Shown: positions 9,495 to 19,896 of the stretch, piece after piece
Numbering within the stretch: the first letter of the stretch is position 1
Layout: the number at the start of each line of letters is the position of its first letter
Notes under the pieces: model-generated
Databases searched by the model: none
Told to the model about the DNA's origin: nothing
What the model saw: only the letters and a program-made list of their open reading frames with translations
Made by a program: the position numbers and the translations under genes
Source of the DNA: Pyrus communis
Lineage: Eukaryota > Streptophyta > Magnoliopsida > Rosales > Rosaceae
Assembly: GCF_963583255.1 (NCBI RefSeq)
Contig: NC_084815.1
Coordinates: 11,083,724 to 11,147,723, forward strand
Length of the DNA: 64,000 nucleotides
Reading direction: 5' to 3'

Positions 9495-11225
9495 TCTTTT
9501 GCTCGTCCTCGAGCAAAACAAAAAAAAAACAAAACAAACAAAACGACACTAAACAAGTAAAACACAACCTAAACCTTCCAACAATCGTCTCAGGGATTTC
9601 CAATGCACATGACATGTTAAAAATCATTATTCCCACAGATTTTAGCCATCTTTACACTTAAGTACATTCTTACTCATAGTCACCACATACTAGTTCGCAT
9701 TTAAGCATTTAAAACACATTTCGAATGTAGTAACATGCCTTAGAGAATTTCCTCAATTCCTTACTAGAATGCACTCTATTTTCACACAGATTTTCTGACT
9801 ACACACCCTACACTAGTTATATGTGAGAGATTGATGTAAACATGAAAGACTAGTATCTCACATATGTTATAACAAAGAAAGCATTTTCTGGATTTACGAT
9901 AATGACATGAATATGATCTCATGAATGGAATGCTACTACTTAGAATGAGAACCAGTGATTCCATAAGCTCATAACAATTCCAAACTCCACATATTGAATA
10001 CATAACATCAAGATAGAAGTTGAGGGTTGTAACGGGGCTAAGGGTAATGGTTTAACAAAGAAAGGTAAAGTAAAACAAAGGTTCTTAAAGTAATAGGAAG
10101 CGAAGTAATGAAATTGACACTTAAACTCACTTTTAATGGCAGAAATCAACTTTTAAACACAAGGGAAGATTCATGCAACAACTAGGGTCAAATTCACTCT
10201 TTTGGACCCTTCCTTCAATAACCAATGCTTGTGAGATCATTCTCACTTATTTTTCAACTCTTTTTTTTTTTTTTTTTTTTTCTTTTCAACAATTTTTTTT
10301 TCTTTATTTCATTCTTTGGCCGTGCCCTATTATCTTCCCCCACACTTATTTTCTGCAGTATATTGATCAAAAGGAGTTCATTCTAAGTCATGTTTCACTA
10401 TCCTTTAAGAACAAGGGGTTAACAAAGAAAATAAGCTTGAAAAGGCTCAAAAGGGGTAATCCTACAATACATGTGAAAAGGGATAGGCTTTTTGGCTTTG
10501 GCTTGACTAACAACTTCATCTTATTGTATGTTATGCAATCAATATCATGCTTTGAATGAAACGGATATAAGTTCTAGCATTTAGTTCTATCATGATACAA
10601 TTGCATTCTAAGTAGCAACCAAGCAAGGAATAATGAGATCATGCAACAACTTTAGAAAACAAAGAATCACAGAAAATAACTCTCCAAAGAAGGTAATGGC
10701 TCAAATCTCACAGGGATGTAGCGTTTGTTTGAGTTCCTTCCTTCAAGCATGTTACAAAAACGAAATTTTCTTTTATGATTGCATGTGAAGTCATACATTA
10801 TAACCATAACCAAGCATATACCAAGAGTAAATCAAACTTTTCTCTATGTTAATAACTCTTTTTAACCGTCATGCAATTACAAACCAAATCCTTATCATTG
10901 TGTTGGAAGGTACCCTAAGACACAAACACACAAAAACGACTCAAAACACTCTTTTTAGGCTTTTCAAAACATGTTTTTCAAATTTTTATTTGTTTTTCGG
11001 AGTTATAAAAACAAAACATACTAAAACACTCTAAAACATCTTAAAAACACCTTAAAACAGCAAGGAACAACATTTGAAGTTATGGGTGATAAAATCCCAT
11101 GAATTTGCATCAAATATACTTAGTTACCCCCCCCCCCCCCCCACACTTAAATCAAACATTGTCCTCAATGTTTTAAGCATAGATTCACACAAAACATAAG
11201 TAAACACACAAAAAGCAATTTAAAC
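9495..11225 (-). other. Non-coding interior of array unit 1
   Basis: No gene is supported; short frames such as 10173-10559 recur at the same place in unit 2 but have no recognisable domain. The stretch includes a T-tract near 10260-10280 and a run of 16 C at 11127-11142 (a G-run in element sense) inside the conserved polypurine-like motif. Confidence 0.75.
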
Positions 11226-11639
11226 ATACTAAACATGGCAGAATGTAATTAACAAAGAGAAGAGTTTAGGGACGCAAATCTGGTTATGGAGTGTAAATTC
11301 CCTCTTCTCCTTGGTAATTGCATTGAGGCTTTGATCATAGTGACTCCACAGGCTTACTCTTGAACTGGTTTCCGCCCATCATTGATTTTCCTTTGTGCTA
11401 CTCTTGAACTGGGCAGCAGGATTCTTTTGGTCTTCCCCGAAGGTCTGAGCATACCCCTTTGGTCTGTTTCTTTGTTCAATCTTTCCAATTCGTATTGAAA
11501 AGGGTTGGAGGATAACTCAGCCTATGTTTGTCTCCACATGCTTCAATGTATCATTTTCACTTGCCTTACTCGCTCCCCTTTGCAGAAGTGGTCCCTTCTC
11601 TGGAAGTGTATCAACCGTTGAAGATGACTACTCGAGAGC

Positions 11640-12588
11640 AACGCTAGGTAAGCAATCAGGAATAGATTGCAGGCAGTTGGCTCCAGATCGGAAGACTGAC
11701 TCCAAGTGCCGGCTAATTGCTTCTTTCACTTTGCCATGCGAGTAAGAACAAGGACAAAGAAAAGGACAGGGAAAGAGCATGATATGAGATACTTTTGCTT
11801 TAGACCTTGATGATATGAGATACCTTTGCTTTTGAAGAAACGGCGAATGAAGCAGCACATGTATTTGTTGTGGTTGTCTCCACATGCTTCGATCGACCGT
11901 TTCCTTCTGCCTCATTTGTACTCCAGGTTTCTGGTATCTTCTTTGGGGGAGAAAAAATTGAGTATTTCAAGAGGCTTTGCTGGGAGTTCGCCCTCAGAGG
12001 TGAGGGAGAGTTGGGCATTTTTCTTCAGGTTTGCCTTGCCATAAAAGACGAAGGTCGACATATATAGAGATAATATCAAGTGATGGTATTGTTCTTTTAC
12101 CCTTGTCGACAAACGTTTTGATCCCGCAAATCCGGCTTTTTGAAATAGTGGTGCCTCTTCGATTTCTGAACGACGCCCCTTCGATTTCTGAGCAGGCGCC
12201 CCTTCGATTTCTGAACGACACGTAGTAGTGCGGATGCGGCTCCTTTTGACAAAGCTGCACGCGTTTTCTGAAAAGCAGAGAAAGCGTCGCTGAACTTTGC
12301 GCTTGTCGGCTAAAGATGTGTAGTTGCGATGATGGCCTCCACGTGTTGTCTGAAAAGAAGAAATCTTTTGACAAAGTTGAACGCGTCTTCTGAAAAGCCG
12401 AGAAAGCGTCGCCTAAATTACGCCGGAAATTCCGGCTTTTTGAATCGGTGGACGCGTCGCCTTGGCTTTTTATAGAGCTATTGATCACCACAACAAACAC
12501 ACTCTGAAGAATTCCCATTCTTGAAAATCGACTCCGGCCCTTTGAGAATTAACTCCATCCACCCCATCTCTTTGAACACATTTGAAAA
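11640..12588 (+). promoter_or_regulatory. 5' region of aORF copy 2 with repeated modules
   Basis: Two 47-bp direct repeats, 12244-12290 and 12366-12412, each start TTTTGACAAAG and end AAAGCGTCGC. CACGTG lies at 12340-12345. TTTTTATAGAG (12467-12477) lies about 115 bp before the ATG; on the opposite strand it reads CTATAAAAA. A strong donor-like TAG/GTAAGC lies at about 11645 after an acceptor-like CCCTTTGCAG near 11586. Promoter and splicing roles are inferred. Confidence 0.45.
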
Positions 12589-13260
12589 ATGGCAAACTCA
12601 TCGAACCTTAGCTTGGAATTGAGCCTTAGCAGTGATACGGGCGCGCCTCGTCAAGGTAACGTATGGCGCCCTTCTTTTTTATCTTCTAACGGTCTTCTTA
12701 CAGGTGAAGACTCCGTGATGCAGGACGCCACAACAGCTACAATAGTGGCTAAGAACCTCCTCACTCCAAAAGATAGTAGGCTGCTGTCAGGACGGTCCGA
12801 TGAGTTGGCCGTTCAAGAGTCCCTCGCACTTAGTGTTCAGTGTGCGAGTTCTGTGTCCAACATGGGCCAACACCTGCTTGCTCGGTCCCGTCAAGTGGAA
12901 TCATTGATGGCAGAGGTGGAAAGACTTAAGCAAGAGATCCAGCAGCTCAAGTACGAGAATAGAAGTTTGCATGTGCTTGCAAATAACTATTCGTCGGGGA
13001 TGAAGAGGAAGCTTGATGAGCTGCAAGAATCTGAGGGTCGAATTTACAGTGACCGTCAAAGGCTTGCGTCTTATCTCCAGAGGCACCTTTTTCCTGGGTC
13101 ATCCAGCGCTTGGCCAAGTATTGAGGCCTGGAATGCTCTAGCTCCGATGCCTCCCGCTCCGATGGCTTCCGCTCCGATGGCTTCCGCTCCGATGGCTTCC
13201 GCTTCTATGCCTTCCGCTTCTGCGCCTCGTAGTGGGGCTTCACGTAAACAAACTTTGTGA
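12589..13260 (+). CDS. Antisense ORF protein (aORF), copy 2, 223 aa
   Basis: This is the same protein family as 1905-2582, again opposite to its element (sense is -). It starts MANSSNLSLELSLSSD, has a conserved segment with NVWRPSF and GEDSVMQDATTATIV, then a coiled-coil stretch at about 85-165 (VESLMAEVERLKQEIQQLKY and onward, then MKRKLDELQESEGRI). It ends with a PMASAPMASA-type tail. Compared with the copy at 28023, I hand-counted about 20 synonymous and about 10 replacement codons over the first 165 codons, which suggests selection on the protein. The frame is intact although this unit has lost gag-pol. No known domain is recognised and the function is unknown. Confidence 0.75.
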   Translation: MANSSNLSLELSLSSDTGAPRQGNVWRPSFLSSNGLLTGEDSVMQDATTATIVAKNLLTPKDSRLLSGRSDELAVQESLALSVQCASSVSNMGQHLLARSRQVESLMAEVERLKQEIQQLKYENRSLHVLANNYSSGMKRKLDELQESEGRIYSDRQRLASYLQRHLFPGSSSAWPSIEAWNALAPMPPAPMASAPMASAPMASASMPSASAPRSGASRKQTL

Positions 13261-13287
13261 AGCTCCACCTTTCTCCATGTTTAGTAT

Positions 13288-13423
13288 CCTTTTTTTTTTC
13301 TTTTTTTTTTTTTTTTCTTTTTTTTTTAATTTTTTTATGAACATGCTTTGTTTTATTCAGTGCATTGGGTTGCCTCCCAAGTAGCGCTTTCTTTTACGTC
13401 TTGCAGCCGGACGAAGAACCCAA
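13288..13423 (-). other. T-tract and conserved post-pol segment, unit 1
   Basis: A T-rich run (about 13291-13328) is followed by the complement of the GGGAGGCAACCCA ... CTGCAAGACG segment (about 13366-13413). It joins directly to the gag stub, marking the gag-pol deletion point. Confidence 0.78.
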
Positions 13424-13468
13424 TCACTCCAGGATATGTTCACGAATCGGATGAGAACTCCGAGTCAT
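13424..13468 (-). pseudogene. Gag stub, unit 1 (14 codons)
   Basis: It matches the stub at 1739-1783 apart from one residue (His for Arg at codon 11) and ends in the same TGA. It shows the same gag-pol deletion as element 1. Confidence 0.8.
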
Positions 13469-13569
13469 GAACTAGTACCTAAAACAAGAAACAAAACAAA
13501 ATTAAGAATCTGGAATAAAATAAAAACAAACGAAAATAAAACAATCCAAGGGATTAGCAAATTTTCTAA

Positions 13570-13587
13570 TCCCCAGCAACGGCGCCA
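13570..13587 (-). other. Primer-binding site, unit 1
   Basis: The + strand TCCCCAGCAACGGCGCCA matches the 3' end of plant tRNA-Asp (TCCCCGGCAACGGCGCCA) with one mismatch. It lies 5 bp from the LTR. Confidence 0.87.
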
Positions 13588-13592
13588 AAATT

Positions 13593-15787
13593 TGATGCGA
13601 GATTTATACGCACACAAATTAAACCCTCTTTTCGTCAAATTGTAGTATATGTATAAGTAGGGATCGTTCTAGACCGGGGATTAGGAGGGATTGTTAACCA
13701 CTTGGATTTGACTCAAAAACGTAAAATAACAATATGAAACACTATACTAGACTCAAAGAATGCAAAACTAAACTTTAAAACACTAAAACAAATGAAAAGA
13801 CTCAAACATCACCCAAAACACTCAAAACTGCCTTAAAATCACTTTCTGGGCAGTTTTGAGCACTTTGGTGAATTTGGACGAATTTGGGAAACAAAATGAA
13901 ACAAAACACTTATAAACACATGGTTAATGTAATTCTAACTAATCTAACACTTTAAAATAAATGGGGGATTGGTTTTGACGAATTTAAACTAAAAGAACAG
14001 ATTGTAAGTAAAAACAGATAGTAAAGATGAATGTGATGAAAATATGGATGGAAGGCTAGCTAAGGGGTTCATCTCCATACATGTTATACTTGCATAATAA
14101 AACGATTTCCAATTGCATTTCAATAAATCATTAATTCTCAACACCCCAAGTTAACCGTGATGCACTAATTAACCTTCAAATCTTCCTAACGTTATTGAAT
14201 TGGATGATTGCATACGACAACCCAAAACATTCCCCACAAGTCCCCTACATGATTGCATAATAGAGATACAAGCAAGAATCATTACGCTCTATGAAAATTA
14301 TAAGTGTTGACGGGGCATTCGTTACTATGATTGCATGAAACTTATGCCAAGAATTCGTTTAACGCGATTGTTTATAAGCAACCTCCACTACTTGTGAATA
14401 TAAGTTCGTAACTATTAGGTGAAACTCACTTATATTCTAGCGTCATATTCATGCATGAAAATTAAGCGTGCACTCTCAATAAACATACATAAATAAGTTA
14501 TCAATCAAGCAGTTAAACAAATTGAATCCACAACTTATGAAACGCAATTAGAAGTAATCAAATCAAAATGCAAGCATAAACATATATTTCGAATTACCCC
14601 CTAACCAAGGGGGGTTTAGTTCCTCATGGTACAAAACAAAGAGAATCAAAGAAACACCTAAACATTCCAACAACTCAAACTTGAATTGTATGAACGTTTA
14701 GGTCCTCTTCTCTTCCATTCCTCATTCGTACAAAACAAAGAGTATTGAAATTAAACATTGAAATCAAAGAAACACCTAAACATTCCAACAACTCAAACTT
14801 GAATTGTATGAACGTTTAGGCACTCTTCTCTTCCTCTTCGTTGTAGCACAAGGTCTAAGGATAGTTTGATGGTGTGAATGGTTTGGGGAGTGGTGAAGAT
14901 GGAAGGATGGTGTTTGGATTGTAAGGGAGTGGTGCCTCAAGGCCACGGCACCAAGGGCAGTTTGTGATGGTCTACATTCTGAAAATGGAAGGGTTTGTGT
15001 TGTGGTATGTACAATGGATGAATTTCTGAAATGGAGGAGTGAATGAGAATGAATGCAATGGATGCTTATTTATAGGTGAAATGGGGGGAACATGACAGCT
15101 AGGAGGGAATGTGGCTGCATGTTTAAATGATTAAAGGATGCATGTGGGTTGGAATTGCATGTGCAATGAATATGTGGCTACATGTGCAAGGGGACAATCT
15201 GAAAATGCATGTGAAAGCATGTGTTGGCTGCAATGATGAAATGGATGGGAGTGCATGTGGCTTAATTAATTAAAGGGAGTGCATGTGCAATGTTTTAAAG
15301 GATGGAATGGATGTGAATATGATGGAAATCTGATATGGTGATGGGAGATGCATGTGGCTGATTTATGCATGTGATTAAAGGGGGAAGTGCATGTGGGTTG
15401 GAAATATAAAAGGGGAATGCATGTGGCTGCAAGGTGTGGTGAATGATGATGAATGCATGTGGATTAAAGAGTGAATGGTGGCTGCAAAGTGAATGAATAA
15501 TGAAATGGGAAAGCATGTGCAAGGTTTTGGTGTGAATGATTGAATGTGCATGTGGCTGCAATGGATTAGGAATCCTTCAATTTCGTCCATCCTCTTGGCT
15601 CCAAGCATATGATATCCATTCCAATCTTTAATTTGCTCCAAAATGCTCCAAAATGCATCTTTTTGCTTCCTTAGCCATATGAACCTAAAAACACACGAAA
15701 ATGGCTTAAACTACTAAAACAACTATGAATTAACAATATAAATGCACGAAAACAAGCTAAGTAAGTCGCCTAAATATGCTCCTATCA
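13593..15787 (-). repeat. Middle LTR of the tandem array (2195 bp)
   Basis: On + it starts TGATGCGAGA and ends CTCCTATCA. A primer-binding site lies on its left and a polypurine tract on its right, so it is shared by both units. The TATA box is at 15063-15074, and the TGCATG cluster lies at about 15138-15552. Confidence 0.93.
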
Positions 15788-17529
15788 AATTCCCCCACAC
15801 TTATCTTTTGCTCGTCCTCGAGCAAAACAAAACAAAACAAAACAAACAAAACGACACTAAACAAGTAAAACACAACCTAAACCTTCCAACAATCGTCTCA
15901 GGGATTTCCAATGCACATGACATGTTAAAAATCATTATTCCCACAGATTTTAGCCATCTTTACACTTAAGTACATTCTTACTCATAGTCACCACATACTA
16001 GTTCGCATTTAAGCATTTAAAACACATTTCGAATGTAGTAACATGCCTTAGAGAATTTCCTCAATTCCTTACTAGAATGCACTCTATTTTCACACAGATT
16101 TTCTGACTACACACCCTACACTAGTTATATGTGAGAGATTGATGTAAACATGAAAGACTAGTATCTCACATATGTTATAACAAAGAAAGCATTTTCTGGA
16201 TTTACGATAATGACATGAATATGATCTCATGAATGGAATGCTACTACTTAGAATGAGAACCAGTGATTCCATAAGCTCATAACAATTCCAAACTCCACAT
16301 ATTGAATACATAACATCAAGATAGAAGTTGAGGGTTGTAACGGGGCTAAGGGTAATGGTTTAACAAAGAAAGGTAAAGTAAAACAAAGGTTCTTAAAGTA
16401 ATAGGAAGCGAAGTAATGAAATTGACACTTAAACTCACTTTTAATGGCAGAAATCAACTTTTAAACACAAGGGAAGATTCATGCAACAACTAGGGTCAAA
16501 TTCACTCTTTTGGACCCTTCCTTCAATAACCAATGCTTGTGAGATCATTCTCACTTATTTTTCAACTCTTTTTTTTTTTTTTTTTTTCTTTTCAACAATT
16601 TTTTTTTCTTTATTTCATTCTTTGGCCGTGCCCTATTATCTTCCCCCACACTTATTTTCTGCAGTATATTGATCAAAAGGAGTTCATTCTAAGTCATGTT
16701 TCACTATCCTTTAAGAACAAGGGGTTAACAAAGAAAATAAGCTTGAAAAGGCTCAAAAGGGGTAATCCTACAATACATGTGAAAAGGGATAGGCTTTTTG
16801 GCTTTGGCTTGACTAACAACTTCATCTTATTGTATGTTATGCAATCAATATCATGCTTTGAATGAAACGGATATAAGTTCTAGCATTTAGTTCTATCATG
16901 ATACAATTGCATTCTAAGTAGCAACCAAGCAAGGAATAATGAGATCATGCAACAACTTTAGAAAACAAAGAATCACAGAAAATAACTCTCCAAAGAAGGT
17001 AATGGCTCAAATCTCACAGGGATGTAGCGTTTGTTTGAGTTCCTTCCTTCAAGCATGTTACAAAAACGAAATTTTCTTTTATGATTGCATGTGAAGTCAT
17101 ACATTATAACCATAACCAAGCATATACCAAGAGTAAATCAAACTTTTCTCTATGTTAATAACTCTTTTTAACCGTCATGCAATTACAAACCAAATCCTTA
17201 TCATTGTGTTGGAAGGTACACTAAGACACAAACACACAAAAACGACTCAAAACACTCTTTTTAGGCTTTTCAAAACATGTTTTTCAAATTTTTATTTGTT
17301 TTTCGGAGTTATAAAAACAAAACATACTAAAACACTCTAAAACATCTTAAAAACACCTTAAAACAGCAAGGAACAACATTTGAAGTTATGGGTGATAAAA
17401 TCCCATGAATTTGCATCAAATATACTTAGTTACCCCCCCCCCCCCCACACTTAAATCAAACATTGTCCTCAATGTTTTAAGCATAGATTCACACAAAACA
17501 TAAGTAAACACACAAAAAGCAATTTAAAC
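15788..17529 (-). other. Polypurine tract and non-coding interior of array unit 2
   Basis: This is near-identical to 9479-11225. The polypurine tract is at 15788-15803. The C-run at 17433-17446 has 14 residues against 16 in unit 1. No gene is supported. Confidence 0.78.
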
Positions 17530-19591
17530 ATACTAAACATGGCAGAATGTAATTAACAAAGAGAAGAGTTTAGGGACGCAAATCTGGTTATGGAGTGTAA
17601 ATTCCCTCTTCTCCTTGGTAATTGCATTGAGGCTTTGATCATAGTGACTCCACAGGCTTACTCTTGAACTGGTTTCCGCCCATCATTGATTTTCCTTTGT
17701 GCTACTCTTGAACTGGGCAGCAGGATTCTTTTGGTCTTCCCCGAAGGTCTGAGCATACCCCTTTGGTCTGTTTCTTTGTTCAATCTTTCCAATTCGTATT
17801 GAAAAGGGTTGGAGGATAACTCAGCCTATGTTTGTCTCCACATGCTTCAATGTATCATTTTCACTTGCCTTACTCGCTCCCCTTTGCAGAAGTGGTCCCT
17901 TCTCTGGAAGTGTATCAACCGTTGAAGATGACTACTCGAGAGCAACGCTAGGTAAGCAATCAGGAATAGATTGCAGGCAGTTGGCTCCAGATCGGAAGAC
18001 TGACTCCAAGTGCCGGCTAATTGCTTCTTTCACTTTGCCATGCGAGTAAGAACAAGGACAAAGAAAAGGACAGGGAAAGAGCATGATATGAGATACTTTT
18101 GCTTTAGACCTTGATGATATGAGATACCTTTGCTTTTGAAGAAACGGCGAATGAAGCAGCACATGTATTTGTTGTGGTTGTCTCCACATGCTTCGATCGA
18201 CCGTTTCCTTCTGCCTCATTTGTACTCCAGGTTTCTGGTATCTTCTTTGGGGGAGAAAAAATTGAGTATTTCAAGAGGCTTTGCTGGGAGTGCGCCCTCA
18301 GAGGTGAGGGAGAGTTGGGCATTTTTCTTCAGGTTTGCCTTGCCATAAAAGACGAAGGTCGACATATATAGAGATAATATCAAGTGATGGTATTGTTCTT
18401 TTACCCTTGTCGACAAACGTTTTGATCCCGCAAATCCGGCTTTTTGAAATAGTGGTGCCTCTTCGATTTCTGAACGACGCCCCTTCGATTTCTGAGCAGG
18501 CGCCCCTTCGATTTCTGAACGACACGTAGTAGTGCGGATGCGGCTCCTTTTGACAAAGCTGCACGCGTTTTCTGAAAAGCAGAGAAAGCGTCGCTGAACT
18601 TTGCGCTTGTCGGCTAAAGATGTGTAGTTGCGATGATGGCCTCCACGTGTTGTCTGAAAAGAAGAAATCTTTTGACAAAGTTGAACGCGTCTTCTGAAAA
18701 GCCGAGAAAGCGTCGCCTAAATTACGCCGGAAATTCCGGCTTTTTGAATCGGTGGACGCGTCGCCTTGGCTTTTTATAGAGCTATTGATCACCACAACAA
18801 ACACACTCTGAAGAATTCCCATTCTTGAAAATCGACTCCGGCCCTTTGAGAATTAACTCCATCCACCCCATCTCTTTGAACACATTTGAAAAATGGCAAA
18901 CTCATCGAACCTTAGCTTGGAATTGAGCCTTAGCAGTGATACGGGCGCGCCTCGTCAAGGTAACGTATGGCGCCCTTCTTTTTTATCTTCTAACGGTCTT
19001 CTTACAGGTGAAGACTCCGTGATGCAGGACGCCACAACAGCTACAATAGTGGCTAAGAACCTCCTCACTCCAAAAGATAGTAGGCTGCTGTCAGGACGGT
19101 CCGATGAGTTGGCCGTTCAAGAGTCCCTCGCACTTAGTGTTCAGTGTGCGAGTTCTGTGTCCAACATGGGCCAACACCTGCTTGCTCGGTCCCGTCAAGT
19201 GGAATCATTGATGGCAGAGGTGGAAAGACTTAAGCAAGAGATCCAGCAGCTCAAGTACGAGAATAGAAGTTTGCATGTGCTTGCAAATAACTATTCGTCG
19301 GGGATGAAGAGGAAGCTTGATGAGCTGCAAGAATCTGAGGGTCGAATTTACAGTGACCGTCAAAGGCTTGCGTCTTATCTCCAGAGGCACCTTTTTCCTG
19401 GGTCATCCAGCGCTTGGCCAAGTATTGAGGCCTGGAATGCTCTAGCTCCGATGCCTCCCGCTCCGATGGCTTCCGCTCCGATGGCTTCCGCTCCAATGGC
19501 TTCCGCTTCTATGCCTTCCGCTTCTGCGCCTCGTAGTGGGGCTTCACGTAAACAAACTTTGTGAAGCTCCACCTTTCTCCATGTTTAGTAT
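17530..19591 (+). other. Antisense cassette, copy 3
   Basis: It has the same inverted-repeat edges as copy 2 (17530-17547 and 19575-19591) and the same promoter-like repeats, offset by 6304 bp. Confidence 0.7.
18893..19564 (+). CDS. Antisense ORF protein (aORF), copy 3, 223 aa
   Basis: The protein is identical to the copy at 12589-13260. The one base change I noticed is a silent CCG to CCA in the tail. The near-identity reflects the recent duplication of the unit, so this copy is not independent evidence of selection. The coiled-coil and Pro/Met/Ala-rich tail are as described there. Function is unknown. Confidence 0.74.
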   Translation: MANSSNLSLELSLSSDTGAPRQGNVWRPSFLSSNGLLTGEDSVMQDATTATIVAKNLLTPKDSRLLSGRSDELAVQESLALSVQCASSVSNMGQHLLARSRQVESLMAEVERLKQEIQQLKYENRSLHVLANNYSSGMKRKLDELQESEGRIYSDRQRLASYLQRHLFPGSSSAWPSIEAWNALAPMPPAPMASAPMASAPMASASMPSASAPRSGASRKQTL

Positions 19592-19727
19592 CCTTTTTTT
19601 TTTCTTTTTTTTTTTTTTTTCTTTTTTTTTTAATTTTTTTATGAACATGCTTTGTTTTATTCAGTGCATTGGGTTGCCTCCCAAGTAGCGCTTTCTTTTA
19701 CGTCTTGCAGCCGGACGAAGAACCCAA

Positions 19728-19772
19728 TCACTCCAGGATATGTTCACGAATCGGATGAGAACTCCGAGTCAT
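19728..19772 (-). pseudogene. Gag stub, unit 2
   Basis: This is a copy of 13424-13468, 6304 bp away, followed by the same post-pol segment with gag-pol missing. Confidence 0.8.
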
Positions 19773-19873
19773 GAACTAGTACCTAAAACAAGAAACAAAA
19801 CAAAATTAAGAATCTGGAATAAAATAAAAACAAACGAAAATAAAACAATCCAAGGGATTAGCAAATTTTCTAA

Positions 19874-19891
19874 TCCCCAGCAACGGCGCCA
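19874..19891 (-). other. Primer-binding site, unit 2
   Basis: It is the same one-mismatch tRNA-Asp site as 13570-13587 and lies 5 bp from the LTR. Confidence 0.87.
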
Positions 19892-19896
19892 AAATT

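Larger units (their letters stand above)
11226..13287 (+). other. Antisense cassette, copy 2
   Basis: The edges are an inverted repeat: ATACTAAACATGGCAGAA at 11226-11243 and TTCTCCATGTTTAGTAT at 13271-13287, matching with one gap. Between them lie the antisense 5' region and the ORF 12589-13260. The left edge is ordinary element sequence present also where the cassette is absent. The right edge is its inverted copy. Confidence 0.7.

Noticed and set aside
13640..13700. A genuine tRNA-Asp gene in the LTR end
   Set aside because: Only the 5' half resembles tRNA-Asp; no anticodon arm or paired acceptor stem can be drawn, so it is reported only as possible complementarity.
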